Assembly (NCBI RefSeq): GCF_009801115.1
Contig: NZ_VTOL01000013.1
Coordinates: 121,275-185,274 of the forward strand
Direction of reading: 5' to 3'
DNA: 64,000 nucleotides
Source: Dyadobacter sp. 3J3
GTDB lineage: Bacteria; Bacteroidota; Bacteroidia; Cytophagales; Spirosomataceae
Shown here piece by piece: positions 43,265 to 52,398 of this stretch. Positions within the stretch are counted from its first letter, which is position 1, and each line of letters opens with the position of its first letter. Below the pieces are notes generated by a model. It had not been told where the DNA came from. It worked only from the letters and a program-made list of their open reading frames with translations, and did no database searches. The translations under genes were made by a program, and so were the position numbers.

Positions 43265-45688
43265 ATGAAGAATCCAAGATTTTTTAGATCAGTTAGCATT
43301 TATAGTAGTATTATTTATTTCTTGTTGTTAATCGGCACGCTTCCGGCCGCCGCACAGTATCCTGTAAGCGGGAAGGTAATAGAAAAGGACCATGGTAGTG
43401 CCGTTGCCTATGCGGTCATTGTCCTGGCGTCTCCCCAGGATTCATCGGTGATAAAAGGAGGTCTGACTGATGAATCGGGCAATTTTGTTTTGGACAACGT
43501 AGCGACAGGCCAATACCTTTTGAATGTTCAGGTTGTCGGCTACAAGACAAAGTGGCTTCCAGTATTTTCCATAGCACTCTTACCTGTGGTGCTTGGAGAA
43601 ATAAAAATGGAGGCAAAAGTGGAAAATCTTCAGGAGGTGACGGTGACAGGTCATCGCAGTCTGGTAGAAAACATGGGAGACAGAATGGTATTAAATGTTG
43701 CCAATAGCGTTATCGCGAAGGGAAATAAAGTAGAGGACCTGCTGAAATATGCGCCGATGATATCTATGTCTCCGAATGGAATCAGGGTCGGCAATAAAGA
43801 CAATGTGCTTATCTTAATAGATGGACGGCAGACCGGTAAAAGCTCTTTGGACAATTTTCTGCAAAGTTTTTCCGCCGAACAGGTCTTAAAAATTGAGATA
43901 ATTTCAAACCCATCAGCCAAGTATGATGCGAGTTTCGGCGCAGTTGTCAATATTATCACCAAAAAAAGCCTTGAAAACGGTTTAAATGGCCGCGCTGGAT
44001 TCATTTTCTCCCAGGGTAGCTATGCAAGATCAAACCCTGATATTTCATTGAATTTCCGCTCAAACCGCTGGAGCATTTTCACGACGCTTAACGGCAGACT
44101 CAATCACGTCGGATCTGATGAGTCCACCCTTCGAAAGTACCAAATGGGTGATATGGATGGCAAATCTTTTTCATTTTACAAGACCTACGATTTGTCCACT
44201 TTTAGCGGGATTGATTATGCTCCCATTGCTAATCATACCATTGGCCTGCGTTTGAACACTGGGTCGCAAACAAACGATACACGAACGGATGGAACCATTT
44301 ATTTCAGAAGCTATCCGGCTCAAACCGATTCTGTGCTTTTTTTACATCGAACCGAAAATGACCGGACAAAAAATTACGACGTCAACCTGAATTATACAGG
44401 AAAACTCGATGCATTGGGTAAAGAGCTTTCTGTCAACGTAACCAGAAGCTTTTTCGACCGTTCCAATACACAGAACCTGAATTATCGTTACACGGATAGT
44501 GAACTGATCCCATTAAGATCACAACAGAATTTAAGAATCAGAAACCCAAAAGATGAAAAAAATATGATCCTGAAAGCTGATCTGAGCTTACCCTTAAAAA
44601 ATGGTGGATGGCAATACGGGTTTCAGCTGACAACCCTTTCCAACGATAACCAACTAACCCAGGAAAACCAGCAGGCAAGTGGCGAGTTTATTTTGAATCC
44701 CGCATTTAGTAATCGGGGAAAATATAAGGAGCAATCTTACGCAGGCTATGGCGGGTTTAACACCAGATTAAAGTCAGGATGGGCGCTGCAGACAGGCCTG
44801 CGTTACGAATGGACACACCAGGAACTTATCAGCGCCAATCTAAAAAGGAGCTATGCCGGATTCTTCCCTAGTATTGGAATCAATAAATCATTTAACAGTG
44901 ATCGGAGTTTTAGATTATCCTATACCCGCAAAATTTCAAGGCCAACCCTCTCTACACTTGTTCCGTACAGATATCAGCTGGACCCATACCTTATTTCACA
45001 AGGGAACCCTCTGGTAAAACCCGCTTTTGCACATACGCTGGATGCCAACTTTACAACAGGTGGGATTACATTCCTTGCCAATCTCACCACGACACACAAT
45101 TCAATTTTAAATACCGTCTTCTTTGATCAGGACACTAAAATCTACACGGTCTCTTTCACTAACCTGAACAGGGTACAAAGTGAATATCTGGGAATTTCCT
45201 GGGGAAAGGAAATGCGCAGATGGTGGTCACTAAACTGGAATGGCGGTATCCGGGCCTCTCAAACTGATTCCCCCGTTGGAGGCTTTGCGGCAGGAAAGTT
45301 GACTGGCACCGGCTTGCACACCTATGTTAACAATATTTTTGCTTTGCCCAAAGGATACAAAGCCGAGCTGTTGCTTGTATATGAATCTGCCAGCCGTAAT
45401 ACAATCAACAAAAGCAAACAGATATTTTTTTCATTCCTGAGTTTTAACAAATCGATTAACAAAAACGGAAATGTGAAGGTGATCTTCAAAGACGTGTTTC
45501 ATACCCAACTTTATCGTTATGTGGTTTCGTATGGTAACGTTTCATCCAGCAATCAGTATTATAATGATAATCAACGCATACAAATCGCCTTTACCCAAAG
45601 CTTTGGAAAAACGACGGTTAAGCAGGCGCGAGAAAAAAGCCTAGGCAATGACATCGAAAAGGGTCGTATGGGGGGCGGTGTAAAGTAA
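43265..45688 (+). CDS. TonB-dependent receptor of the outer-membrane beta-barrel family
   Basis: An 807-residue outer-membrane protein with a signal peptide (cleavage near AAAQ), a carboxypeptidase-like regulatory domain (about 33-110; YPVSGKVIEKDHGSAVAYAV), a short plug (about 120-220; NVLILIDGRQTGKSS, IEIISNPSAKYDASFGAVVN) and a large barrel. No SusD partner follows. The plug and barrel match the family typical of Bacteroidota (sometimes labelled OMP_b-brl_3), whose ligands are mostly unknown: siderophores, peptides or signals. It is divergent from the LytTR response regulator, which suggests regulation by that system. Confidence 0.9.
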   Translation: MKNPRFFRSVSIYSSIIYFLLLIGTLPAAAQYPVSGKVIEKDHGSAVAYAVIVLASPQDSSVIKGGLTDESGNFVLDNVATGQYLLNVQVVGYKTKWLPVFSIALLPVVLGEIKMEAKVENLQEVTVTGHRSLVENMGDRMVLNVANSVIAKGNKVEDLLKYAPMISMSPNGIRVGNKDNVLILIDGRQTGKSSLDNFLQSFSAEQVLKIEIISNPSAKYDASFGAVVNIITKKSLENGLNGRAGFIFSQGSYARSNPDISLNFRSNRWSIFTTLNGRLNHVGSDESTLRKYQMGDMDGKSFSFYKTYDLSTFSGIDYAPIANHTIGLRLNTGSQTNDTRTDGTIYFRSYPAQTDSVLFLHRTENDRTKNYDVNLNYTGKLDALGKELSVNVTRSFFDRSNTQNLNYRYTDSELIPLRSQQNLRIRNPKDEKNMILKADLSLPLKNGGWQYGFQLTTLSNDNQLTQENQQASGEFILNPAFSNRGKYKEQSYAGYGGFNTRLKSGWALQTGLRYEWTHQELISANLKRSYAGFFPSIGINKSFNSDRSFRLSYTRKISRPTLSTLVPYRYQLDPYLISQGNPLVKPAFAHTLDANFTTGGITFLANLTTTHNSILNTVFFDQDTKIYTVSFTNLNRVQSEYLGISWGKEMRRWWSLNWNGGIRASQTDSPVGGFAAGKLTGTGLHTYVNNIFALPKGYKAELLLVYESASRNTINKSKQIFFSFLSFNKSINKNGNVKVIFKDVFHTQLYRYVVSYGNVSSSNQYYNDNQRIQIAFTQSFGKTTVKQAREKSLGNDIEKGRMGGGVK

Positions 45689-45762
45689 ACGGGTGCTGCT
45701 GCAAATCTATAAGCGAGACCAGTCAAAACAAGATAAGTTGATTCCTTTAACCTGGCCTTATA

Positions 45763-46707
45763 TTACTCCCCCAGGATGAAAACTGCTTTACCTAAAATGC
45801 CTCCTCTGGGCACTTCTTTATAGGCTTCTTTAAAATCATCCATTCTATACGTTTTTGCGATGACGACATCCATACCCTCATTCACATTGTTCACAAGTGT
45901 ATGCAGGTCAGCCACCGAGGGCTTCGAAAGCAATACCTTATATTTCTGCTTTGAAAAAAGGTTATGTAAAAATGACTCGATGATTTGTTTAGGGCCGGGG
46001 ATCGTATTGACATACGTAGCCCTGGCCTTCATGATCGCCCTGGCCTTGTCAAAGGGGATCTGACCGGACAGATCGATTACCACATCATATAGTTTTTCAC
46101 CTGCCAGAATATTTTCTTTCTGATAATTGATCACAAAATCGCTTCCCCATTTTTTTGCCAAATCCATTCCTTTTTCACTCACAACAGCGGTTAGGATTGC
46201 GCCTTTTGTTTTAGCTATTTGGGTAGCAAACATGCCAATGCCTCCCGTGGCCCCGTTTATAAGCACCTCAGTCCCTTTATTGACGGTAATCACCTTGTTA
46301 AATATTTGCAGTGCAGCAAAACCCACAACGGGTATCGCGGCCGCTTTTTCAAAAGATATCGTTTCGGGTTTAATGGTAATATCTTTTTCAGTAACAAGTA
46401 CGTATTCTGCTAATGCGCCGCCTTTAAACTGGTCAACCGACCCTAAAACTGCGTCCCCTTTTTTAAACCGGGAAATGGAGCTTCCGACAGCTTCCACTAC
46501 GCCTGAAAAATCAATACCAATTCCTTTTGGGAATTTGGAGCCCGACATCAGTTTCATTTCGCCTGCCAGGATCTTCCAGTCGAGCGGGTTTATAGAGACT
46601 GCCTTGACTTTGACCAATACGGTTGTCTCCGTAATTTCCGGAATTGGGGTTTCGGTTATTTCAAGTTCATTTACCCCGCCATATTTCTGATAGCTCACTT
46701 TTTTCAT
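45763..46707 (-). CDS. Zinc-independent NADP-dependent quinone oxidoreductase (MDR superfamily)
   Basis: A 314-residue medium-chain dehydrogenase/reductase. It has the N-terminal GroES-like domain (ISINPLDWKILAGEMKL, GIDFSGVVEAVGSSISRFKK) and the nucleotide-binding motif VLINGATGGIGMFATQIAKT; zinc ligands are absent, as in quinone oxidoreductases. It should reduce quinones or enones with NADPH. It follows the broken esterase gene after one base and belongs to the same minus-strand run as the cupin and the old yellow enzyme. These neighbours are all reductive or detoxifying, in line with a response to electrophiles. Confidence 0.9.
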   Translation of the reverse strand: MKKVSYQKYGGVNELEITETPIPEITETTVLVKVKAVSINPLDWKILAGEMKLMSGSKFPKGIGIDFSGVVEAVGSSISRFKKGDAVLGSVDQFKGGALAEYVLVTEKDITIKPETISFEKAAAIPVVGFAALQIFNKVITVNKGTEVLINGATGGIGMFATQIAKTKGAILTAVVSEKGMDLAKKWGSDFVINYQKENILAGEKLYDVVIDLSGQIPFDKARAIMKARATYVNTIPGPKQIIESFLHNLFSKQKYKVLLSKPSVADLHTLVNNVNEGMDVVIAKTYRMDDFKEAYKEVPRGGILGKAVFILGE

Positions 46708-46708
46708 C

Positions 46709-47451
46709 TTAATGCACTTTGAGTTTTTCTTTTAAAAAATTGCTTGCCGTTTCCAGGACTTCTTCGCCCATTTTTCCCAGACCCAAAAAGCCATGGACGT
46801 TTTCGTAATTTTGGTAGCTTGTTTTTACGCCAAAGCTTTGCAGCTTATCTGTATAAGCTTTTCCTTCATCTTTGAGCGGATGGTAATTTGCGGTCATGAT
46901 CAAGGCATCCGGCAGGTCTGAAAAATCGGTTGCCCTTAAAATTACCGGGTAAGCTGCAAACTGTGCCCGCGACTTAATCCCTGACGCAGTTCTTTTTTGA
47001 GCGGTATATAATGCCATATATCCACCGGCGCTACCGCTGGCTGATTGCACAGTCCGTTAAAATCCATTGCATGTTCGATCAGCCATTCGGTGGCCGCCAC
47101 ACAATCTTCCAGGCCTTTCGGATAAGGGTTTTCAGATGCCAGCCTGTATTCCACCGAGATGACAATACACCCGGATTTTGAACAAAGGTGACGGCACATA
47201 TCATCATGGGTATCAATGCTCATCAGCGTAAATCCCCCGCCATGGAAATAAGCCACAACAGGAACAGGGCCATCACCTTGCGGGATGTTGAGCCTGATCT
47301 GGATACTTGCAGACGTGATTTCCATGTTGATCATCTTTCCCATCGATATAGGATCAGGGTTTGCCGGTGCATACTTCATCTTTCTCTGGTTTGTGCCTTG
47401 GGGAAACTGGTTGAGCTTGTCATAACCCATTTGTGCTGCAAACGAGATCAT
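46709..47451 (-). pseudogene. HSL-type alpha/beta-hydrolase (esterase), frameshifted with an internal deletion
   Basis: The minus-strand frame from 47451 begins like an HSL-family esterase (VVAYFHGGGFTLMSIDTHDD carries the HGGG oxyanion motif) but loses frame near 47040. The rest continues in a second frame: GSAGGYMALYTAQKRTASG holds the nucleophile elbow, then SDLPDALIMTANYHPLKDEG and HGFLGLGKMGEEVLE. Two things are wrong beyond the frameshift: about 60 residues between the elbow strand and the LPDAL motif are missing, and the usual Asp of DPLxDEG is His (YHPLKDEG). The gene is about 250 codons instead of about 310. It is very likely inactive. It lies between the cupin and quinone oxidoreductase genes. 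Confidence 0.82.
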
Positions 47452-47521
47452 ATCCGGTTCTTCTTTTGAGAGTGCCGTTTGTTACTTTTTGATATTTTAA
47501 ATTTGACGGTTCAGAGAAAGG

Positions 47522-48013
47522 TTAATCCAGGAAGTCTGGCGGGTACAGCTTTTGTCCGTGCTTTTCGGCAAGCTGTATGATCCTTTTTAAATCATCCTCG
47601 CCCCAAACCTCAGGAGGTAAAAACGTACCTGCTTCAACCCGAGTGCCTATTTCTTCAAAAAACGTATCCAGTCCGGCCGGGATCACAGTACATAACAAGT
47701 GCGCCATTTCTTTGCTGTTATTCTTAAAACAATGCACCTCACCGCCCTGAGGGATATTTACAAATGAACCTTGTTTTGCAGTATAGTGGCCGGCTTCGGT
47801 TTTAAATTCAATCTCACCTGCTACCACATAAAACATCTCCTGTATATCTGCATGGGCATGCGGACCAGGGCCGCCACCCGGCGGCACAAGCATGTCAATT
47901 ACGGCATAAGCTCCCTGGGTTTGTTTACCAGAGATAACGATGCGGTAATTATCTCCTACAACCGAAAGGTTTTCACCCTGATTCTCGTTCACGGCAATAA
48001 TGTTGTCTATCAT
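47522..48013 (-). CDS. Cupin-domain protein
   Basis: A 163-residue single-cupin protein. The metal-binding motif 1 is PGGGPGPHAHADIQEMFYVV (histidines near residues 53 and 55, Glu near 59) and motif 2 is VNIPQGGEVHCFKNN (a further His near residue 98). Its C-terminal tail ends in KHGQKLYPPDFLD. Small cupins of this kind are often dioxygenases or sugar-binding proteins; the substrate is unknown. It is placed between the old yellow enzyme and the broken esterase on the same strand, and probably belongs to one operon with them. Confidence 0.85.
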   Translation of the reverse strand: MIDNIIAVNENQGENLSVVGDNYRIVISGKQTQGAYAVIDMLVPPGGGPGPHAHADIQEMFYVVAGEIEFKTEAGHYTAKQGSFVNIPQGGEVHCFKNNSKEMAHLLCTVIPAGLDTFFEEIGTRVEAGTFLPPEVWGEDDLKRIIQLAEKHGQKLYPPDFLD

Positions 48014-48057
48014 GATAGGTAGTTTTTGTGTTAATCATTCAATATGTTTAAGAATAT

Positions 48058-49125
48058 TTATTGCAGCGCAGGGTAATCGATGTAACCCTTTTCACCGGGT
48101 GTATACAGCGTGCTGACATCTATTTGATTTAACAATGCATCTTTTTCAATGCGGTTTACGAAATCCGGAGTTGATAAAAAACTTCTTCCAAATGCCACAA
48201 TATCTGCAAAACCTTTATGCAACTGCTCTTCGGCGGTTTCTGCGGTCAGCCCGTTACATAAAATAATGGTGTTGGAAAATCCAGCCCTGATAGCGTCAAA
48301 TGTTTTTTGAGGAATGGCCGGGTTTGCGGAGATATGTATGTATTGAATATCGAGCCCGTCCATTACTTTCGCCAGGTAATCATACGTTTCATGAACCTTA
48401 TTGGCATCGTAAGCTTGCAGGTCGCCCAGGGTTGAAAAAGGCGAAAACCTGATACCCACCTTTTGTTTGCCTATTGCTCCGACCACTTTTTCGGCCACTT
48501 CAACAGTTAGCCTTGCCCGGTTTGTTATGCTTCCGCCGTATTCATCGGTGCGGTTATTTACATTCGGATTTAAAAACTGTTCGAGCAAATAACCGTTTGC
48601 CGCGTGCAACTCAACTCCATCAAAACCCGCTTCCATGGCGTTTTTTGCAGCTGAAACATAGCCGTCAACAATTGTTTTTACGCCCGTAGTGGTCAAGGAT
48701 ATTGGTTCCGAATGATCCTGCATGCCTATGGAATCGGTATAGATCTGCCCAGCAGCTTTAATATCCGAAGCACCCAGTAAAATGGCCCCTTCCGATAAAT
48801 TATCCATATGGCCAATTCGGCCGGTATGCATAAGTTGTAAAAATATCTTACTGCCGTCCTGGTGTACCCTTGCGGTAATCTTTTTCCAACCTGCGATTTG
48901 CGGCTTGCTGAAGATGCCCGGTATCCGAGGATAGCCCAAGGCTTCGGGAGTTGGGGCTGTACCTTCGGTTATAATTAAACCTGCCCCGGCGCGTTGCCCG
49001 TAATAGGTTGTCATCAGATCATTGGGGATGTTGCCGATGGCACGGCTCCTGGTCATGGGGGCCATTACAATGTGGTTCTTTAAAGCGAACCCGTTTTTGC
49101 TATAGGGTGTCAATATCTTTTTCAT
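48058..49125 (-). CDS. Old yellow enzyme-type alkene reductase (NemA-like)
   Basis: A 355-residue FMN flavoenzyme of the old yellow enzyme family. Typical segments are HIVMAPMTRSRAIGN at the start, GLIITEGTAPTPEALGYPR, FLQLMHTGRIGH, and the active-site region GFDGVELHAANGYLLEQFLN followed by NNRTDEYGGSITNR. These enzymes reduce activated C=C bonds and nitro groups with NADPH and act in detoxification of electrophiles. It follows the AraC gene on the same strand and precedes the cupin, broken esterase and quinone oxidoreductase genes. Confidence 0.93.
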   Translation of the reverse strand: MKKILTPYSKNGFALKNHIVMAPMTRSRAIGNIPNDLMTTYYGQRAGAGLIITEGTAPTPEALGYPRIPGIFSKPQIAGWKKITARVHQDGSKIFLQLMHTGRIGHMDNLSEGAILLGASDIKAAGQIYTDSIGMQDHSEPISLTTTGVKTIVDGYVSAAKNAMEAGFDGVELHAANGYLLEQFLNPNVNNRTDEYGGSITNRARLTVEVAEKVVGAIGKQKVGIRFSPFSTLGDLQAYDANKVHETYDYLAKVMDGLDIQYIHISANPAIPQKTFDAIRAGFSNTIILCNGLTAETAEEQLHKGFADIVAFGRSFLSTPDFVNRIEKDALLNQIDVSTLYTPGEKGYIDYPALQ

Positions 49126-49201
49126 TTTGTAGCTGTCAAATTGGTTTGTTATGACAGTACAAATCTAGCTGCCTCCGTAAGCTTAAAATACCACTCAACG
49201 A

Positions 49202-50200
49202 CTATAAAATAGTCCTATCCGACAGCGTGTACTTTTTAGGGGTAATACCATAGTGCTTTTCAAAAAGCCTTGAAAAGTGGCTAAGGTTACTAAATCCAAG
49301 TCGGTAACCCGTTTCGGAAACAGAATAGCGCGCGTGTTTAAGTAAAAAGACGGCTTCCTGCATCCTTTCGTTCTGATAATAGTTATAAACGGTATCTCCA
49401 AAGATCTGCTTAAATAACTGCTTCATTTTTGTTTCGCTCATGCCTGCCATTTTGGCCAGGGCGCTAAGCTGTGGTGGTTGGCTCATGTCCGCAAGGATGG
49501 CCGTCCTGATCACATAGAGTTTATCAATGTCCGATTTATTTACAGGGCTTTGTTTTTCGGCAGTCCTGCCCAGTAATCTGTCAAATAGCAGGTATATCAA
49601 TTCGTTCGCTTTTATGCTGTAAAGCAGGTCACTCAATTGATCCTGCTGATTTATCTCAGAGACCTGCTTCAACACCCGCGCTACTTCCGGATTCATCTTT
49701 TCGTGATAAAAGAACTGGCTGTCGCCGTGCAGAATCGTTTCCAAAGGGCCGTTTATTTTGCTGCCTGCGCGCAACAGGGAAGAAAGCACTTGCCTGCTGA
49801 CGCCAATCACGCCAAAATACACCTCAACATTAGCGGGAAAAAAAGTTTCGGTAGCAAGGGCAGTAGCGGCAATTTGAATGGACGATCCATTGGTTTTTAA
49901 AAATTGCAAGGCACTTTCCCTGTCATGGGTAAAAGCCACAGGTATTTCGGTACTGTTGAATACGATGGATATCAATTCACTGTCTGCCGGGGGCGACTTA
50001 CGTTTTAGATGAAAGTCCTCCTTCAATGTATAGTGGTGCAGCACGAGTTTAAAGCCTGGTTCCACTTCAACCATTTTGATGTGGCCTACACCCAAGTTTG
50101 CAGGGATTTTCAAGCCATTATTAAAAACTGGGATATTGAACCTTTCGCCAAAGCTTTTTACAAAATCAAAGCCTGGCTCCACTATAAATTCAAAAGTCAT
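49202..50200 (-). CDS. AraC-family regulator of the old yellow enzyme cluster
   Basis: A 332-residue protein with an uncharacterised N-terminal domain and a C-terminal AraC-type double helix-turn-helix (about 230-328; PPQLSALAKMAGMSETKMKQ and SVSETGYRLGFSNLSHFSRL). The length and the N-terminal region recall the AraC regulators that act on reductase genes in Bacteroidota. It lies 76 bases upstream of the old yellow enzyme gene on the same strand, so it probably activates that run of genes. No close sequence relation to the AraC genes at 51427 or 3968 is apparent beyond the DNA-binding domain. Confidence 0.88.
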   Translation of the reverse strand: MTFEFIVEPGFDFVKSFGERFNIPVFNNGLKIPANLGVGHIKMVEVEPGFKLVLHHYTLKEDFHLKRKSPPADSELISIVFNSTEIPVAFTHDRESALQFLKTNGSSIQIAATALATETFFPANVEVYFGVIGVSRQVLSSLLRAGSKINGPLETILHGDSQFFYHEKMNPEVARVLKQVSEINQQDQLSDLLYSIKANELIYLLFDRLLGRTAEKQSPVNKSDIDKLYVIRTAILADMSQPPQLSALAKMAGMSETKMKQLFKQIFGDTVYNYYQNERMQEAVFLLKHARYSVSETGYRLGFSNLSHFSRLFEKHYGITPKKYTLSDRTIL

Positions 50201-50587
50201 CCCTAAAAATATATTTTCTTTTTAATAATACCGGCAATTGTGTATTAAGTTATTCTTTGACCCGGGTTAATTGACTAAAAATTTCTGTCAATACTCTGTT
50301 TCACAAAGATATAGTAGTTGAAAAACTTATCAAATAATTGTTTCAATCCTTATAATTACGGAAATATTAGCGCACACTGTCTCGCATGCAAAGGTGTAAG
50401 AAACGAAATCAGGTAAAAAGTGGTCAATTTCTCCGTGGCAATCAATGACTAGTACAAGCCATAAAACAGTGAGGGGGTACACCACATTCATTCGGTGTGC
50501 CTAGTGGCCCAGTGAGGCCATAGCGCCACGGCTTTTGAAAGGTGTTTTTGGTAGAACTGTATGGCCTCATTGGGGTGGAAGCTTACG
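50201..50587. other. Intergenic region upstream of the rhamnosidase remnant
   Basis: About 390 bases that start at the AraC gene's upstream end and run to the first recognisable rhamnosidase codons. It contains short GC-rich inverted stretches (for example around 50473-50500), no open frame and no RNA gene. It marks the point where the rest of the GH78 gene has been lost. Confidence 0.35.
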
Positions 50588-51295
50588 CCAATAAATCAGC
50601 TCGCAGCAGATTTGGAAGAGAACCTGGGGTTGAAAGAACTGGCCTCCCGTTAAAGAAGCCGTGCAGTACAGATGAAAAAGACGATTCAAACAAAATACTG
50701 GGATGCTGGCAAAGGGCTTTTTGCCAACACGCCTGAAAAAGATAATTATTCTCAGCATGCTAATTCGCTGGCAATCCTGTCAGGCGTTATAAATTCTGAT
50801 CGGGCAAAACCGTTGGCGACCAAAATGCTCGCTGATACAAGTCTTGCGCCCGCGTCGATTTACTTCAAATTTTACCTGCACCAGGCACTTACCAAAGCTG
50901 GACTGGGCAATGACTATATGAGCTGGATGGGGAAATGGCGGGAGAATATTGCGCTTGGCCTTACTACATGGGCATAGACTTCGGATTTAAGTACGTCCCG
51001 CTCTGATTGCCATGCGTGGGGATCTAGCCCTAACATCGAATTTTATAGGACGATTTTGGGCATTGACAGTGATGAGGCCGGTTTTGCAAAAGTAAAAATT
51101 ACACCTCATCTGGGTTCAGTCACAGACATCAGCGGCTAGATGCCACACCCGAATGGCACAATCTCCGTGCGCTGTAAAGTAATGCAAGGTACCCTGCAAG
51201 CAGAGATCAATCTTCCTGAAAAAACTTCGGGGAACTTCTTTTGGAAGGGTAAATCAATCCTGTTGAAGCCGGGAAGAAATTCACGGAAAATATAA
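50588..51295 (+). pseudogene. GH78 alpha-L-rhamnosidase, C-terminal remnant with three in-frame stops
   Basis: One continuous reading frame encodes the C-terminal part of a GH78 alpha-L-rhamnosidase: LAADLEENLGLKELASR, then MKKTIQTKYWDAGKGLFANT, NYSQHANSLAILSG, then TSRSDCHAWGSSPNIEFYRT and GFAKVKITPHLGSVTDISG. The frame is intact but is interrupted by TAA at 50651-50653, TAG at 50975-50977 and TAG at 51137-51139. The last two stand where relatives would have Glu codons, so single-base changes (GAG or GAA to TAG) explain them. The N-terminal and most of the barrel are absent. It is a recent pseudogene; no other GH78 gene is visible in the window. Confidence 0.88.
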
Positions 51296-51340
51296 TCAAG
51301 TCAATTGTTGGCGTGTTTTTCGCAAAAAGGAAATATAACA

Positions 51341-51417
51341 TTTGATTATGAATATCAAACAGACGAGTTTTACCGTTACAACCTAAGCTGTTGAACATTT
51401 CTGTTTGATAATCATAA
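51341..51417. promoter_or_regulatory. TTTGAT-type half-sites upstream of the AraC gene
   Basis: TTTGATAATCATAA (51404-51417) ends nine bases before the AraC start, a good match to the half-site shared with four other promoters here. A related palindrome TTTGATTATGAATATCAAA lies at 51341-51359. Here the 21-bp partner is missing, so the arrangement may serve autoregulation. Confidence 0.6.
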
Positions 51418-51426
51418 TACATAACC

Positions 51427-52305
51427 ATGAAAGATCGTAACATTGCATCTATTTCTGAATTTGGTGCTGAACTCAGAAGCCAGGGATTCAAGGTTTTTGA
51501 GATTAAGGCAGGTGAAAATGTAGTCAGAACCTACAACCGGAAAGATTTCTATAAAATCTGCCTCGTTACAGGTTGTAGTCTTGTTCAGTATGCAGACCGT
51601 GGAATTGAAATCGATGCCAAGACCTTATTCTTTGGTAATCCGCATATTCCATACTCCTGGGAAATCATTTCGGAGGAATATACAGGGTACACCTGTTTGT
51701 TTTCGGAAAGCTTTTTAAAGGTCAATGAACGTTCGGAAAGCCTACAGGAAAGTCCATTATTCAAAATAGGAGGGACGCCCATCTTTACATTATCTGAGGA
51801 GCAGCGGAACTTCATTGCCACGATATTTCAGAAAATGATTGCCGAAGATGCCACAGGTTATATGTTTAAGCAAGATCTGATGCGCAACTACATTAGCCTG
51901 CTGATTCACGAAGCATTGAAAATGCAGCCTGCCGAAAATTTTTATAAACATAAAAATGCGGCTGAGCGTACAGCCTCACTGTTTTTTGACCTTCTGGAAA
52001 GACAGTTTCCCATCGAAAGTATAGACCAGCCCATGCAGTTTAAAACTGCACAGGAATTTGCCAACAGGCTGTCAGTGCATGTTAATCATTTGAACCGCTC
52101 GGTGAAAGAAATCACAGGTAAGCCCACCAGTGCCCACATCGCAGAAAGGATCATTATGGAGGCAAAGGCGCTTTTAATCCATACGGATTGGACTATTGCT
52201 GAAATTGGCTATGCGCTTGGGTTTGAGTACCCTGCCTACTTTAACAACTATTTCAAAAGACTCACCGGTACTGTGCCATCCTCGGTGCGGATGCAAACTG
52301 CGTGA
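51427..52305 (+). CDS. AraC-family regulator, probable master of the 51-61 kb cluster
   Basis: A 292-residue protein with an N-terminal AraC-type ligand domain (about 15-165) and a C-terminal double helix-turn-helix (about 190-290; FKTAQEFANRLSVHVNHLNR and WTIAEIGYALGFEYPAYFNN). It starts nine bases after a TTTGATAATCATAA element, and the same element recurs as 21-bp-spaced pairs before four downstream genes, so this is the best candidate to bind it. The next gene is a paralogue of its ligand domain only. The stop codon overlaps the first half-site of that gene's control region. Confidence 0.9.
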   Translation: MKDRNIASISEFGAELRSQGFKVFEIKAGENVVRTYNRKDFYKICLVTGCSLVQYADRGIEIDAKTLFFGNPHIPYSWEIISEEYTGYTCLFSESFLKVNERSESLQESPLFKIGGTPIFTLSEEQRNFIATIFQKMIAEDATGYMFKQDLMRNYISLLIHEALKMQPAENFYKHKNAAERTASLFFDLLERQFPIESIDQPMQFKTAQEFANRLSVHVNHLNRSVKEITGKPTSAHIAERIIMEAKALLIHTDWTIAEIGYALGFEYPAYFNNYFKRLTGTVPSSVRMQTA

Positions 52306-52336
52306 TTTCCATAATAATTGGTTTGATTATCATCAT
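52301..52336. promoter_or_regulatory. Direct-repeat operator before the HTH-less AraC paralogue
   Basis: Half-sites CGTGATTTCCATAA (from 52301) and TTTGATTATCATCA (from 52322) start exactly 21 bases apart. The first overlaps the stop codon of the upstream AraC gene. The layout is the same as before 53068, 54444 and 57724. Confidence 0.65.
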
Positions 52337-52398
52337 TACAGGATTGTAACCCGGCGCTACCTTTGTAAAAAAGAGGTCCAACGAGTTACAATCCAGTT

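Noticed and set aside
46127..46690. Open frame of 187 codons on the plus strand opposite the quinone oxidoreductase
   Set aside because: It mirrors the codon pattern of the real gene and has no recognisable domain.
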